This document shows positions 1-4,640 of a DNA stretch of 7,245 nucleotides, one piece after another (within the stretch, counting starts at the first letter, position 1; every line of letters starts with the position of its first letter). The translations under genes were made by a program, and so were the position numbers. A model generated the notes under the pieces. The model ran no database searches. It saw nothing but the letters and a program-made list of their open reading frames with translations, and was not told the DNA's origin. The stretch comes from Caldivirga sp. UBA161 (GTDB lineage: Archaea > Thermoproteota > Thermoprotei > Thermoproteales > Thermocladiaceae): contig NZ_DAXS01000069.1 in the NCBI RefSeq assembly GCF_002506515.1, positions 13,865 through 21,109 of the forward strand, read 5' to 3'.

Positions 1-42
1 TTCAAATGCCCAAAATGCGGACTTAAATATCACCAAGCATGA
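1..42 (+). CDS. 3' end of a zinc-ribbon protein (possible TnpB/OrfB remnant)
   Basis: Frame 1 reads FKCPKCGLKYHQA and then TGA at 40-42; the gene starts outside the window. The CPKCG knuckle preceded by F-K looks like the last half of a zinc ribbon. In IS200/IS605 TnpB (OrfB) proteins a similar F-x-C-x-x-C-G stretch is followed by an RD-x-N-A-A-x-N-I tail. Here that tail is absent and the frame stops seven residues after CG. It could therefore be a truncated transposon protein or simply an unrelated zinc-ribbon protein that ends here. No intact tail is visible in the other two frames. Only 13 residues are visible, so the family is a guess. Confidence 0.35.
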   Translation, partial: FKCPKCGLKYHQA

Positions 43-112
43 GGACTAGAAACCAAACTAACCGCAGAATCCCACCTAAAGAAGGGGGTAGCTAACATAC
101 TTAGAATTAGTC

Positions 113-637
113 TCATCCCTGTTCCTTAACTTGAGCTCCATTTAAGGTGCAGGCTAACTTACCGGCTTCACGGGGATTAGTAATGTAAAGTATCCTGGAG
201 GTTCTCCTATCATCAACGTAATCTGGGAAAGCTAACTCAAGCCTATCTGTTGGGAAACCCATACCCTTAAGTACTATTGTTGGTTTACCCATGGCATACG
301 CTAAAAGCACCTCCATTATTGTCCCAGCAGCACCACCAATAGCTACCACAGAATCACTACTCCTAATCAGCACTACTGATCTTTCCCTAAACTCCATGCC
401 AGTCCTCACAATTACGGCATCCTTAGGGACCTCAATAGCATCGTTCTCAATGGGCAGTATTAACACAACCCTTAACCCCCTTGAAATAGCTTCATCAGCA
501 GCAACTTTCATCAAACCCCAGTAACCACCTAAAAGTATAGTAGGTTTACATTGAGTTAAACCATCCATAACATCTTTAATTGCCTTAACATGCTTATCCC
601 TGTATTCACCACTATGGGCTGCAATGGCCACCTGCAC
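113..637 (-). CDS. SLOG/LOG-like Rossmann nucleotide-binding protein (TIGR00725-like)
   Basis: The protein is 174 aa, starts with GTG and is probably cytosolic. It has the compact Rossmann layout of the SLOG superfamily. An N-terminal beta strand (MQVAIAAHSG) is followed by GGYWGLM at 37-43, the counterpart of the GG-x-x-GLM loop of LOG/TIGR00725 proteins. Next comes GMEFRERSVVLIRSSD at 80-95 and then IGGAAGTIME at 100-109, the equivalent of PGG-x-GT-x-x-E, with the conserved Glu109 kept. True LOG proteins release cytokinin-type bases from nucleoside monophosphates. TIGR00725 members have no firmly assigned substrate, so only nucleotide binding is inferred. The length is normal for the family. 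No GTG/ATG lies further upstream before an in-frame stop. A TATA box centred about 26 nt upstream of the GTG implies a leaderless mRNA. The gene is divergent from the DUF373 gene. Confidence 0.85.
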   Translation of the reverse strand: MQVAIAAHSGEYRDKHVKAIKDVMDGLTQCKPTILLGGYWGLMKVAADEAISRGLRVVLILPIENDAIEVPKDAVIVRTGMEFRERSVVLIRSSDSVVAIGGAAGTIMEVLLAYAMGKPTIVLKGMGFPTDRLELAFPDYVDDRRTSRILYITNPREAGKLACTLNGAQVKEQG

Positions 638-657
638 GTTATGTTAGGTAAATGAGC

Positions 658-675
658 TGTTTAAAGTATTTCTCC
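658..675 (-). promoter_or_regulatory. BRE/TATA promoter of the LOG-like gene
   Basis: On the minus strand GGAGAAATA (BRE-like) is followed by CTTTAAAC (TATA, about 659-666). The TATA centre lies about 26 nt upstream of the GTG at 637. That places transcription start at, or within a base or two of, the start codon. No Shine-Dalgarno sequence is visible, which fits a leaderless message. Confidence 0.6.
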
Positions 676-712
676 TTAAGCCACTTGCTTTTCTCTTAAC
701 ATCAGATTTATT

Positions 713-718
713 AAGGTG
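713..718 (+). promoter_or_regulatory. Shine-Dalgarno for the DUF373 gene
   Basis: AAGGTG lies nine bases before the GTG at 728 and supports that start over the ATG at 743. A/T-rich TATA-like stretches (about 693-712) precede it, but neither sits at a convincing distance to call the promoter exactly. Confidence 0.4.
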
Positions 719-727
719 AAAGCATAA

Positions 728-1792
728 GTGGATGACGTAGTAATGGTTGAAGAGAGGATACTGGTGCTTTGTGTAGATAGGGATAATGATGTTGGGGAGA
801 GGCTCGGTATTAAGACCCCAGTTGTTGGTAGGGATGAGGTTCTTAAGGTTGGGGTAGATTTCATAGTTAGGTACCCAGATGATTCAGATGCAAACGCCAT
901 ATTTGGGGCTATTAGGGTTTATGATAGTTTAAGGCCGATATACGGTAATAATATTGAGGTTGCTTTAGTTACTGGGAGCAGTGATAGTGATGTTGAGGCT
1001 GACTTGAAGGTTATGGCTGAGTTGGATAAGGTTTTAAGCATATTTAATGCCGATGGTATAATACTGGTTTCAGACGGCCCCTCTGATGAGGTAGTGCTTC
1101 CCCTCATACAATCAAGGAGGACAGTGATATCGGTTAAGAGGATTGTTGTTAAGCAGACTAGGAGTGTTGAGGACTTCGCTGTATTAACCAGGTATTACCT
1201 TAGGAAGGCCTTCCTTGAACCTGGGTGGAGGCAATACACATTGGGTTTACCTGGACTGGTGGTTATGCTTTATGGGATATGGCTTTTGATTCCTCAATCA
1301 ATTAAGCCCATATTAGCCTCATCCATATCACTGGTGATTGGTGTAGTATTGCTCTTCATAGCCTTTAACGCATATAGGCCGCTCATATTATTCATAAGGC
1401 GTTATGAGGCCACATTCTTCACCATACTGGTAACCATAGTTATACTGGCCATGTACATAAACATATACTCACCCATATTGAGGAGTAACCCATTCATGGT
1501 TTTAATAGGGAAGCCATTAACTTTACCTGAAATCCTAGGCATAATATATGGGGCATTGGTGGCGGTATTAGTTATAGAGACTTACTCAAAGACTCACAGG
1601 ATACCTTACGGTTACATTGCGTCAATATCATTAATATCACCATTAACTGGATTATCCTCAATAATAGTGCCTGGTTTCGACATTGCGTCATTAATATTAT
1701 TCCTTACAATATACGTGCTAATCAATATGCTGGTGTTGGCTATGATATTCGTGATTAGGAGGCATGTTAGGAGGATTAGTATTGAGCGGTGA
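728..1792 (+). CDS. DUF373 family integral membrane protein
   Basis: The protein is 354 aa with a soluble N-terminal half and a membrane C-terminal half. LVLCVDRDNDVG (12-23) and PDDSDANAIFGA (50-61) are hallmarks of the archaeal DUF373 family. IILVSDGPSDEVVLPLI (111-127) completes the Rossmann-like part. About six hydrophobic segments follow, at roughly 172-188, 194-213, 230-248, 266-286, 297-314 and 318-343. A basic tail (RRHVRRISIER) ends the protein. The family is widespread in archaea and its biochemical role is unknown, so I assign none. The GTG at 728 has AAGGTG (713-718) nine bases upstream; an ATG at 743 (residue 6) is the alternative start. The 3' end overlaps the start of the methyltransferase gene, so the two are probably cotranscribed. 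It is divergent from the SLOG gene across a 90-bp gap. Confidence 0.88.
   Translation: MDDVVMVEERILVLCVDRDNDVGERLGIKTPVVGRDEVLKVGVDFIVRYPDDSDANAIFGAIRVYDSLRPIYGNNIEVALVTGSSDSDVEADLKVMAELDKVLSIFNADGIILVSDGPSDEVVLPLIQSRRTVISVKRIVVKQTRSVEDFAVLTRYYLRKAFLEPGWRQYTLGLPGLVVMLYGIWLLIPQSIKPILASSISLVIGVVLLFIAFNAYRPLILFIRRYEATFFTILVTIVILAMYINIYSPILRSNPFMVLIGKPLTLPEILGIIYGALVAVLVIETYSKTHRIPYGYIASISLISPLTGLSSIIVPGFDIASLILFLTIYVLINMLVLAMIFVIRRHVRRISIER
1769..1774 (+). promoter_or_regulatory. Shine-Dalgarno deciding the methyltransferase start
   Basis: AGGAGG lies inside the end of the DUF373 gene, seven bases before the TTG at 1782. A second AGGAGG at 1757-1762 is only one base from the ATG at 1764, too close to serve it. 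A weaker GGTG (1788-1791) sits two bases before the ATG at 1794. This favours TTG 1782, with ATG 1794 as second choice. Confidence 0.5.
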
Positions 1793-2525
1793 AATGGGGG
1801 CCTTCATTAAATTAAAGAGATTAATGGGTATTGAGTTGGCATGCTTAGAATTAAGAACACTAATTAGGTTAAGTGGATTAAATGTGAGTAATATTGAATG
1901 TGGGGATGGTTGGGCTAAAGTAAATACCAGTGATGGGCTTGAGCAATTGTTAAGCGTTATCAATAGGGCGGCCTTAGTTAAGGAAATTACTATTAATGGA
2001 GTTAAGTATAAGCCCACCTTAATTAAGGCGGTATTAAGCAGCGTAAGGAAGGACTCACCTCACTTGAATCCGCTCCACGCGCTACTCATGATTAACTTAA
2101 CTGGCGTCACCGAGGGTCCAATAATTGATCCATTTGTTGGAGTAGGCACAATACCCAAGATAGCTGAGGAGTTAGGTATACGTGCAATTGGGTGCGATAT
2201 TAAGAGTGTAAGTGACTTAATCTGCAATGCTTTAATGATGCCTATTAGGCCTCATTCAATTAAAGCAATAGTAACTGATCCACCATTCAATAGGGTGTTT
2301 AGGACGGAGTCAAGGCTCAGTAGCCTCTACATTAAGTTTCTTGAATCAGCAATTGAATTACTGGCTAAGGGTGGAAGCATTGTAATGACGCTTCCCTCAT
2401 ATTTACTAGACGTGGTTATTGATGAGGCCGCCTCACTGAATTTAAACGCATACTGCATAGGTGTCGATCATGTTCATGGGGCATTATCAAGGTTTATACT
2501 ATGCTTAAGCAAGGACGATAACTAG
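1782..2525 (+). CDS. TrmG10/Trm11-like N2-guanine tRNA methyltransferase, compact form without THUMP
   Basis: The protein is about 247 aa from TTG 1782 (253 aa from ATG 1764; 243 aa from ATG 1794). A small N-terminal domain of about 90 residues (GIELACLELRTLIRLSG ... RAALVKEI) resembles the ferredoxin-like start of archaeal Trm11/TrmG10 proteins. A class I methyltransferase domain follows. Counting from ATG 1764, motif I is DPFVGVGT at 122-129, the acidic strand is GCDI at 143-146, and the N-methylase motif IV is TDPPFN at 171-176. DPPF/Y signatures belong to enzymes that methylate exocyclic amino groups, here most plausibly N2 of a tRNA guanosine. Family members are usually 330 residues or longer because a THUMP domain separates the two parts. 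There is no room for one here. The exact target nucleotide is inference. The gene overlaps the DUF373 gene and is likely in the same operon; a tRNA gene lies downstream. Confidence 0.75.
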   Translation: MSGEMGAFIKLKRLMGIELACLELRTLIRLSGLNVSNIECGDGWAKVNTSDGLEQLLSVINRAALVKEITINGVKYKPTLIKAVLSSVRKDSPHLNPLHALLMINLTGVTEGPIIDPFVGVGTIPKIAEELGIRAIGCDIKSVSDLICNALMMPIRPHSIKAIVTDPPFNRVFRTESRLSSLYIKFLESAIELLAKGGSIVMTLPSYLLDVVIDEAASLNLNAYCIGVDHVHGALSRFILCLSKDDN

Positions 2526-2539
2526 TGTTAATGCCTTGG

Positions 2540-2566
2540 GTAAAGGAATAAAAACCGGTCCTTTAC
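2540..2566 (+). repeat. 8-bp inverted repeat (stem-loop) after the methyltransferase gene
   Basis: GTAAAGGA (2540-2547) and TCCTTTAC (2559-2566) are perfect inverted repeats around an 11-nt A-rich loop. They begin 14 bases after the stop codon. This could be a 3'-end stem of the DUF373-methyltransferase transcript. There is no clear T-run directly after it, so I do not call a terminator. Confidence 0.5.
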
Positions 2567-2597
2567 ATTAGGCTTGGCTTTTAAGTAAACAGTGAGG

Positions 2598-2650
2598 TTG
2601 ATGATGAGGCTGAGCTAAGACGATGAGTGAGTGTTTATGAGCCTACTGAT
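2598..2650 (+). ncRNA. Candidate C/D box guide sRNA aimed at tRNA
   Basis: A C box (ATGATGA, 2601-2607) and a D box (CTGA, 2646-2649) are separated by 38 nt, normal for an archaeal double-guide sRNA. The internal boxes are degenerate: D' could be AAGA (2617-2620) and C' GTGAGTG (2627-2633). That leaves a 12-nt D guide at 2634-2645. Two matches support the call. GGCTGAGCTA (2608-2617) is perfectly complementary to TAGCTCAGCC in the D-arm of the tRNA-Thr at 2736-2745. The D guide TTTATGAGCCTA contains nine bases complementary to GGCUCAUAA, the usual tRNA-Met anticodon-loop sequence. By the D+5 rule the second guide would direct 2'-O-methylation of C32. The terminal stem is weak. A TATA-like CTTTTAAG (2578-2585) lies slightly too close to the C box. 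The role is inferred from motifs only. Confidence 0.45.
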
Positions 2651-2690
2651 CGACGTAAGGTTACCTTTCAATTAAACAAGGTCCCTCCGG

Positions 2691-2706
2691 GAGAAAACCT
2701 TAAAAT
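2691..2706 (+). promoter_or_regulatory. Promoter of tRNA-Thr
   Basis: GAGAAAAC (BRE-like, 2691-2698) joins CTTAAAAT (TATA box, 2699-2706). The TATA centre lies about 26 nt before the first base of the tRNA, so transcription would start at or very near the mature 5' end. Confidence 0.6.
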
Positions 2707-2759
2707 CACTTACCTAAAAAACCATGAAGCCCCGGTAGCTCAGCCTGGTTGGAGCGCCC

Positions 2760-2782
2760 AGGGGTTTGCTTACCCCGCGTAG
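2760..2782 (+). other. tRNA-Thr intron 1 (non-canonical position 29/30)
   Basis: This is a 23-nt intron. The bulge-helix-bulge can be drawn completely: exon GCGC (2754-2757) pairs with intron GCGT (2777-2780). Three-base bulges flank it at 2758-2760 and 2781-2783. An internal GGGG/CCCC stem (2761-2764/2773-2776) closes the intron hairpin. Cleavage after C2759 and G2782 restores a perfect anticodon stem, so the ends are fixed without ambiguity. Confidence 0.85.
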
Positions 2783-2790
2783 GCCTTGTA

Positions 2791-2806
2791 AGTCGGGGTC
2801 CAGGTG
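2791..2806 (+). other. tRNA-Thr intron 2 (canonical position 37/38)
   Basis: This is a 16-nt intron directly after the anticodon-adjacent base. The central helix pairs loop bases CTTG (2785-2788) with intron CAGG (2801-2804), with three-base bulges at 2789-2791 and 2805-2807. The restored exon stem is outside it. The intron's own hairpin is very short, so this is a minimal splice substrate. Because A2791 and A2807 are identical, the intron could be written one base later with the same product. Confidence 0.85.
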
Positions 2807-2879
2807 AGCGGGAGGTCCCGGGTTCGAATCCCGGCCGGGGCTCTACTACTAGGGTAATTACTGTATAATACATTAAGCT

Positions 2880-3182
2880 AGGATTGAGGATGATAAGAAG
2901 TTGAGTATTAAGGATTTAAACGCGCTGAGATGTTAAAATTGATGCGAAAATCAACGATGTTTATAGGAGGATTGATGAGGCTAATAAGAGGATTGGCGAA
3001 ATCCTAAAGCTAATGGGAGTATGGAGGAATGTATTAACAAGTGTATGGGTTCATTAAATGCTAAGATTAATGATGTTGGCAGAGCATTAAGCGCCAGAAT
3101 TAATACTGCCGCTGGGAGAATTGAGGATACCAGTAGAAGGGTAGAGGATAATAGATGTATAGATGAAACGAATAAGAGATAG
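2880..3182 (+). pseudogene. Frameshifted coiled-coil protein gene
   Basis: Three consecutive reading stretches encode the same kind of charged, heptad-like sequence but in alternating frames. Frame 0 (2880-2933) gives RIEDDKKLSIKDLNALR. Frame 1 (2929-3054) gives DVKIDAKINDVYRRIDEANKRIGEILKLMG before drifting into VWRNVLTSVWVH and a stop at 3055. Frame 0 then resumes, with an ATG at 3021, through KINDVGRALSARIN and RIEDTSRRVEDN to TAG at 3180-3182. KIND is repeated in the second and third stretches. The simplest reading is one alpha-helical coiled-coil gene broken by two compensating indels, near 2930 and near 3010-3020. The last piece alone could still encode 53 residues. I see no domain that tells function, and no promoter or ribosome site at the front. 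The gene's original start is uncertain. Confidence 0.5.
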
Positions 3183-3216
3183 ATACATTAATAAAAAGTA
3201 TCACTAGGATGCTAAT

Positions 3217-3230
3217 AATCAATATTGATT
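3217..3230. repeat. 14-bp perfect palindrome
   Basis: AATCAATATTGATT is its own reverse complement. It lies between the broken coiled-coil gene and the 3' end of the roadblock gene, in A/T-rich sequence. It could be a protein-binding site, but its position between convergent gene ends gives no obvious promoter to regulate. Confidence 0.4.
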
Positions 3231-3264
3231 CTTACAATGTTTTATTGAGGATTCCATTCATTAA

Positions 3265-3663
3265 TTAAGAATCCTTAGTGGCCTTTATTAAATTACTCAT
3301 ATGCTCAGCGTACCTACTTGTTACATATGTTATTAAACCCATGTTAACATCCTTATTAGCCACCACTATGAGTAATAGGTCACCGTAAATATGCTCAATG
3401 TAAAGCACATAGCCACTGTAGCTTATCACTGCGTACTCAATATCACCCAGCTTAACTTCACCACTAATCTTCCGCATATGGTTAATAGCCAAGGCACATA
3501 ATGCTGATAATGAATCAACACTTAAATTAATTATAGTCTTATACACTATTGGTAAACCATTAACATCTGACACCACTGCGCCTACCACATCCCCCTCCAT
3601 ATCCCTTAGGTAAGATTCAAGCAAGTCATTAAGCTCATTAACTAAGCCCTTCTCCTGCCTCAC
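3265..3663 (-). CDS. Roadblock/LC7 domain protein
   Basis: The protein is 132 aa with a single roadblock/LC7 (longin-like) domain. It has a helix (LVNELNDLLESYLRDM, 7-22), the strand pair VVGAVVSDVNGLPIVYK (26-42), a second helix (SVDSLSALCALAINHMRKIS, 48-67) and strands YAVISY-x-GYVLYIEHI-x-GDLLLIVVA (77-102). A C-terminal helix ends it. Such proteins are small dimers that regulate Ras-like GTPases (MglB with MglA, archaeal Arf-like GTPases). No GTPase gene lies next to it here, so its partner is unknown. The start is GTG at 3663. A TATA-like TAATTAAAG centred about 25 nt upstream suggests a leaderless message. The length is typical. Confidence 0.85.
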   Translation of the reverse strand: MRQEKGLVNELNDLLESYLRDMEGDVVGAVVSDVNGLPIVYKTIINLSVDSLSALCALAINHMRKISGEVKLGDIEYAVISYSGYVLYIEHIYGDLLLIVVANKDVNMGLITYVTSRYAEHMSNLIKATKDS

Positions 3664-3683
3664 TAAGGTGCCACTGGTGCTGG

Positions 3684-3693
3684 CTTTAATTAC
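3684..3693 (-). promoter_or_regulatory. TATA box of the roadblock gene
   Basis: On the minus strand TAATTAAAG lies with its centre about 25 nt before the GTG at 3663. The sequence further upstream is A-rich (CTAAAAG). No Shine-Dalgarno sequence precedes the GTG. Confidence 0.45.
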
Positions 3694-3943
3694 TTTTAGA
3701 TAAAATTTAACTTAAAGGATCGCTTAAGTCCTTACTTAATTAACTAGCACTACCTTTTAATTCCTATTCTTAATTTACTGATATGTAAGTCCTGGTATTC
3801 CATACACCTAAGATATGAACTTTTAAGTAAATGGTAATTCCACTAACGGGCCCCTGCATTGAGTATTAGGGTAGTACCATGAATCAATGCCCCATCAACC
3901 GTGGGCAGTAGGTTAATCGCTTGCCAGGTTCACTAACTAAACA

Positions 3944-3960
3944 TAGCGAAAAATATAAAT
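3944..3960 (+). promoter_or_regulatory. Orphan promoter-like element, or minus-strand T-rich terminator
   Basis: TAGCGAAAAATATAAAT reads as a good archaeal BRE plus TATA on the plus strand and would start transcription near 3982. No gene follows in that direction; the RNA would run antisense into the end of the two-TM protein gene. On the minus strand the same bases are ATTTATATTTTT, a T-rich stretch 80-90 nt after that gene's stop. It could equally be its terminator. Confidence 0.35.
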
Positions 3961-4037
3961 CCTTATGAAAGCAAGTTAACGCTAGAGTTCCTTAACCTTA
4001 AAAGGCAAGGCTTCCTAACCATTTTGTGACCTAGTGG

Positions 4038-4604
4038 CTATATCATGCGTATGTGTGCCATTAATGCCACTATGAGGAATATTAAGGCTAATGATGAGCT
4101 TACGCCCAGCATTAACCTATTGTTAATCACTAAGGAGACTACTGTTAGGATTGAGGATACTCCCAGCATTATCCAGGAGAACGCCTCAGTACCCCTAATC
4201 CTTAATGTACGCTTAACAGCCTTCTTAATCTGCCTATTAACAGTGGGCTGCTGGCTCCTCCTCTTATCCTCCTCACTAATAAAGAAGGGTGGTTTAGTTT
4301 CCTGTACTGCATTCGGGAATATTATCTTTAAAACATCAACCACGTCACCTCTAAGCCCCTGGAATTCACCCCTCTTAATCATTAATGGATCCACGTTAAG
4401 GTTCCTTAAAATATCCTCAACAGCCTTAACAACCTCCTCCTCGCTGCAGCCTTGGTTAAGGAGATTATAGACTATTGAGGATACTCTCCTAACTAGGCTT
4501 AAGTCACTTATGACATCTCTGAACTTAGTGTACCATAGCCTAAAGTCCTCAGCCTCAAGCCTAATGCTCACCGGGTCACAGCCACTCCTCTTATTGTTAG
4601 CCAC
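4038..4604 (-). CDS. Unrecognised protein with C-terminal two-TM hairpin
   Basis: The protein is 188 aa from GTG 4604; a longer version from TTG 4613 would be 191 aa. I do not recognise the family. The N-terminal part, about 105 residues, is soluble and mostly helical (EAEDFRLWYTKFRDVISDLSLVRRVSSIVYNLL ... SEEEVVKAVEDILRNLNVDP). A polar, basic linker follows (SEEDKRRSQQPTVNRQIKKAVKRTLRIRG). Two hydrophobic segments (about residues 141-160 and 164-184) form a short hairpin at the C terminus. The basic linker before the first segment suggests that the N-terminal domain is cytosolic. No catalytic motif is visible. GTG 4604 is preferred because a strong TATA box is centred 25 nt upstream of it, whereas TTG 4613 would be too close. 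It lies 23 bp downstream of the GT2-GtrA gene but appears to have its own promoter. Confidence 0.6.
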   Translation of the reverse strand: MANNKRSGCDPVSIRLEAEDFRLWYTKFRDVISDLSLVRRVSSIVYNLLNQGCSEEEVVKAVEDILRNLNVDPLMIKRGEFQGLRGDVVDVLKIIFPNAVQETKPPFFISEEDKRRSQQPTVNRQIKKAVKRTLRIRGTEAFSWIMLGVSSILTVVSLVINNRLMLGVSSSLALIFLIVALMAHIRMI

Positions 4605-4624
4605 AAGCGTCAATAATATTGATG

Positions 4625-4640
4625 TTTTTAAAGGTTATTA
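4625..4640 (-). promoter_or_regulatory. TATA/BRE of the two-TM protein gene, overlapping the GT2 stop codon
   Basis: On the minus strand CTTTAAAAA (4625-4633), preceded by AATAACC, has its centre about 25 nt before GTG 4604. The element includes the stop codon (4628-4630) of the upstream glycosyltransferase. Transcription of the small gene would thus start right after that gene ends. Confidence 0.5.

Larger units (their letters stand above)
2729..2842 (+). tRNA. tRNA-Thr(TGT) with two introns
   Basis: The gene is 114 nt and the mature tRNA 75 nt. The acceptor arm GCCCCGG (2729-2735) pairs with CCGGGGC (2835-2841), followed by discriminator T. The D stem is GCTC/GAGC and the T arm is CCGGG-TTCGAAT-CCCGG (2818-2834). 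The variable loop is AGGTC. The anticodon stem becomes continuous only after two introns are removed: CCC (2757-2759) plus GC (2783-2784) pair with GCGGG (2808-2812). The loop then reads CTTGTAA, giving anticodon TGT (2787-2789), which reads ACA. The U73 discriminator also fits archaeal tRNA-Thr. CCA is not encoded. The introns sit after positions 29 and 37. Its D-arm is complementary to the candidate sRNA upstream. Confidence 0.95.
3664..4037. other. Non-coding interval with promoter-like and stem-loop signals
   Basis: I find no credible protein gene in these 374 bases on either strand. Three things stand out. CTTTTAAGTAAA (3820-3831) is identical to the 12-mer in front of the candidate sRNA at 2578-2589 and could act as a TATA box with start near 3848-3850. 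Just after it, GCATTGA (3856-3862) and TCAATGC (3884-3890) can form a 7-bp stem. GGGCCC flanks on one side and CCC on the other. A second short hairpin, GGCA/TGCC (3904-3907/3922-3925) with outer AACC/GGTT, follows. A small structured RNA at about 3848-3945 is possible, but I cannot name a family. A second strong TATA lies at 3951-3960. Confidence 0.3.

Noticed and set aside
1718..2017. 99-codon minus-strand open frame across the DUF373/methyltransferase junction
   Set aside because: Antisense to two recognised genes; Asn/Leu/Pro-rich shadow composition.
2681..2693. Small hairpin TCCC-TCC-GGGA just before the tRNA promoter
   Set aside because: Four pairs with a three-base loop and no T-run; too weak to call a terminator for the candidate sRNA.
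2774..2784. Alternative anticodon stem using CCCGC (2774-2778) in tRNA-Thr
   Set aside because: It pairs with GCGGG but yields anticodon AGG or needs a 6-nt intron. The two-intron model gives full splice motifs and a normal TGT loop.
4045..4470. 141-codon plus-strand open frame
   Set aside because: It is entirely antisense to the two-TM protein gene and rich in Ser/Thr/Leu, as expected for a shadow frame.
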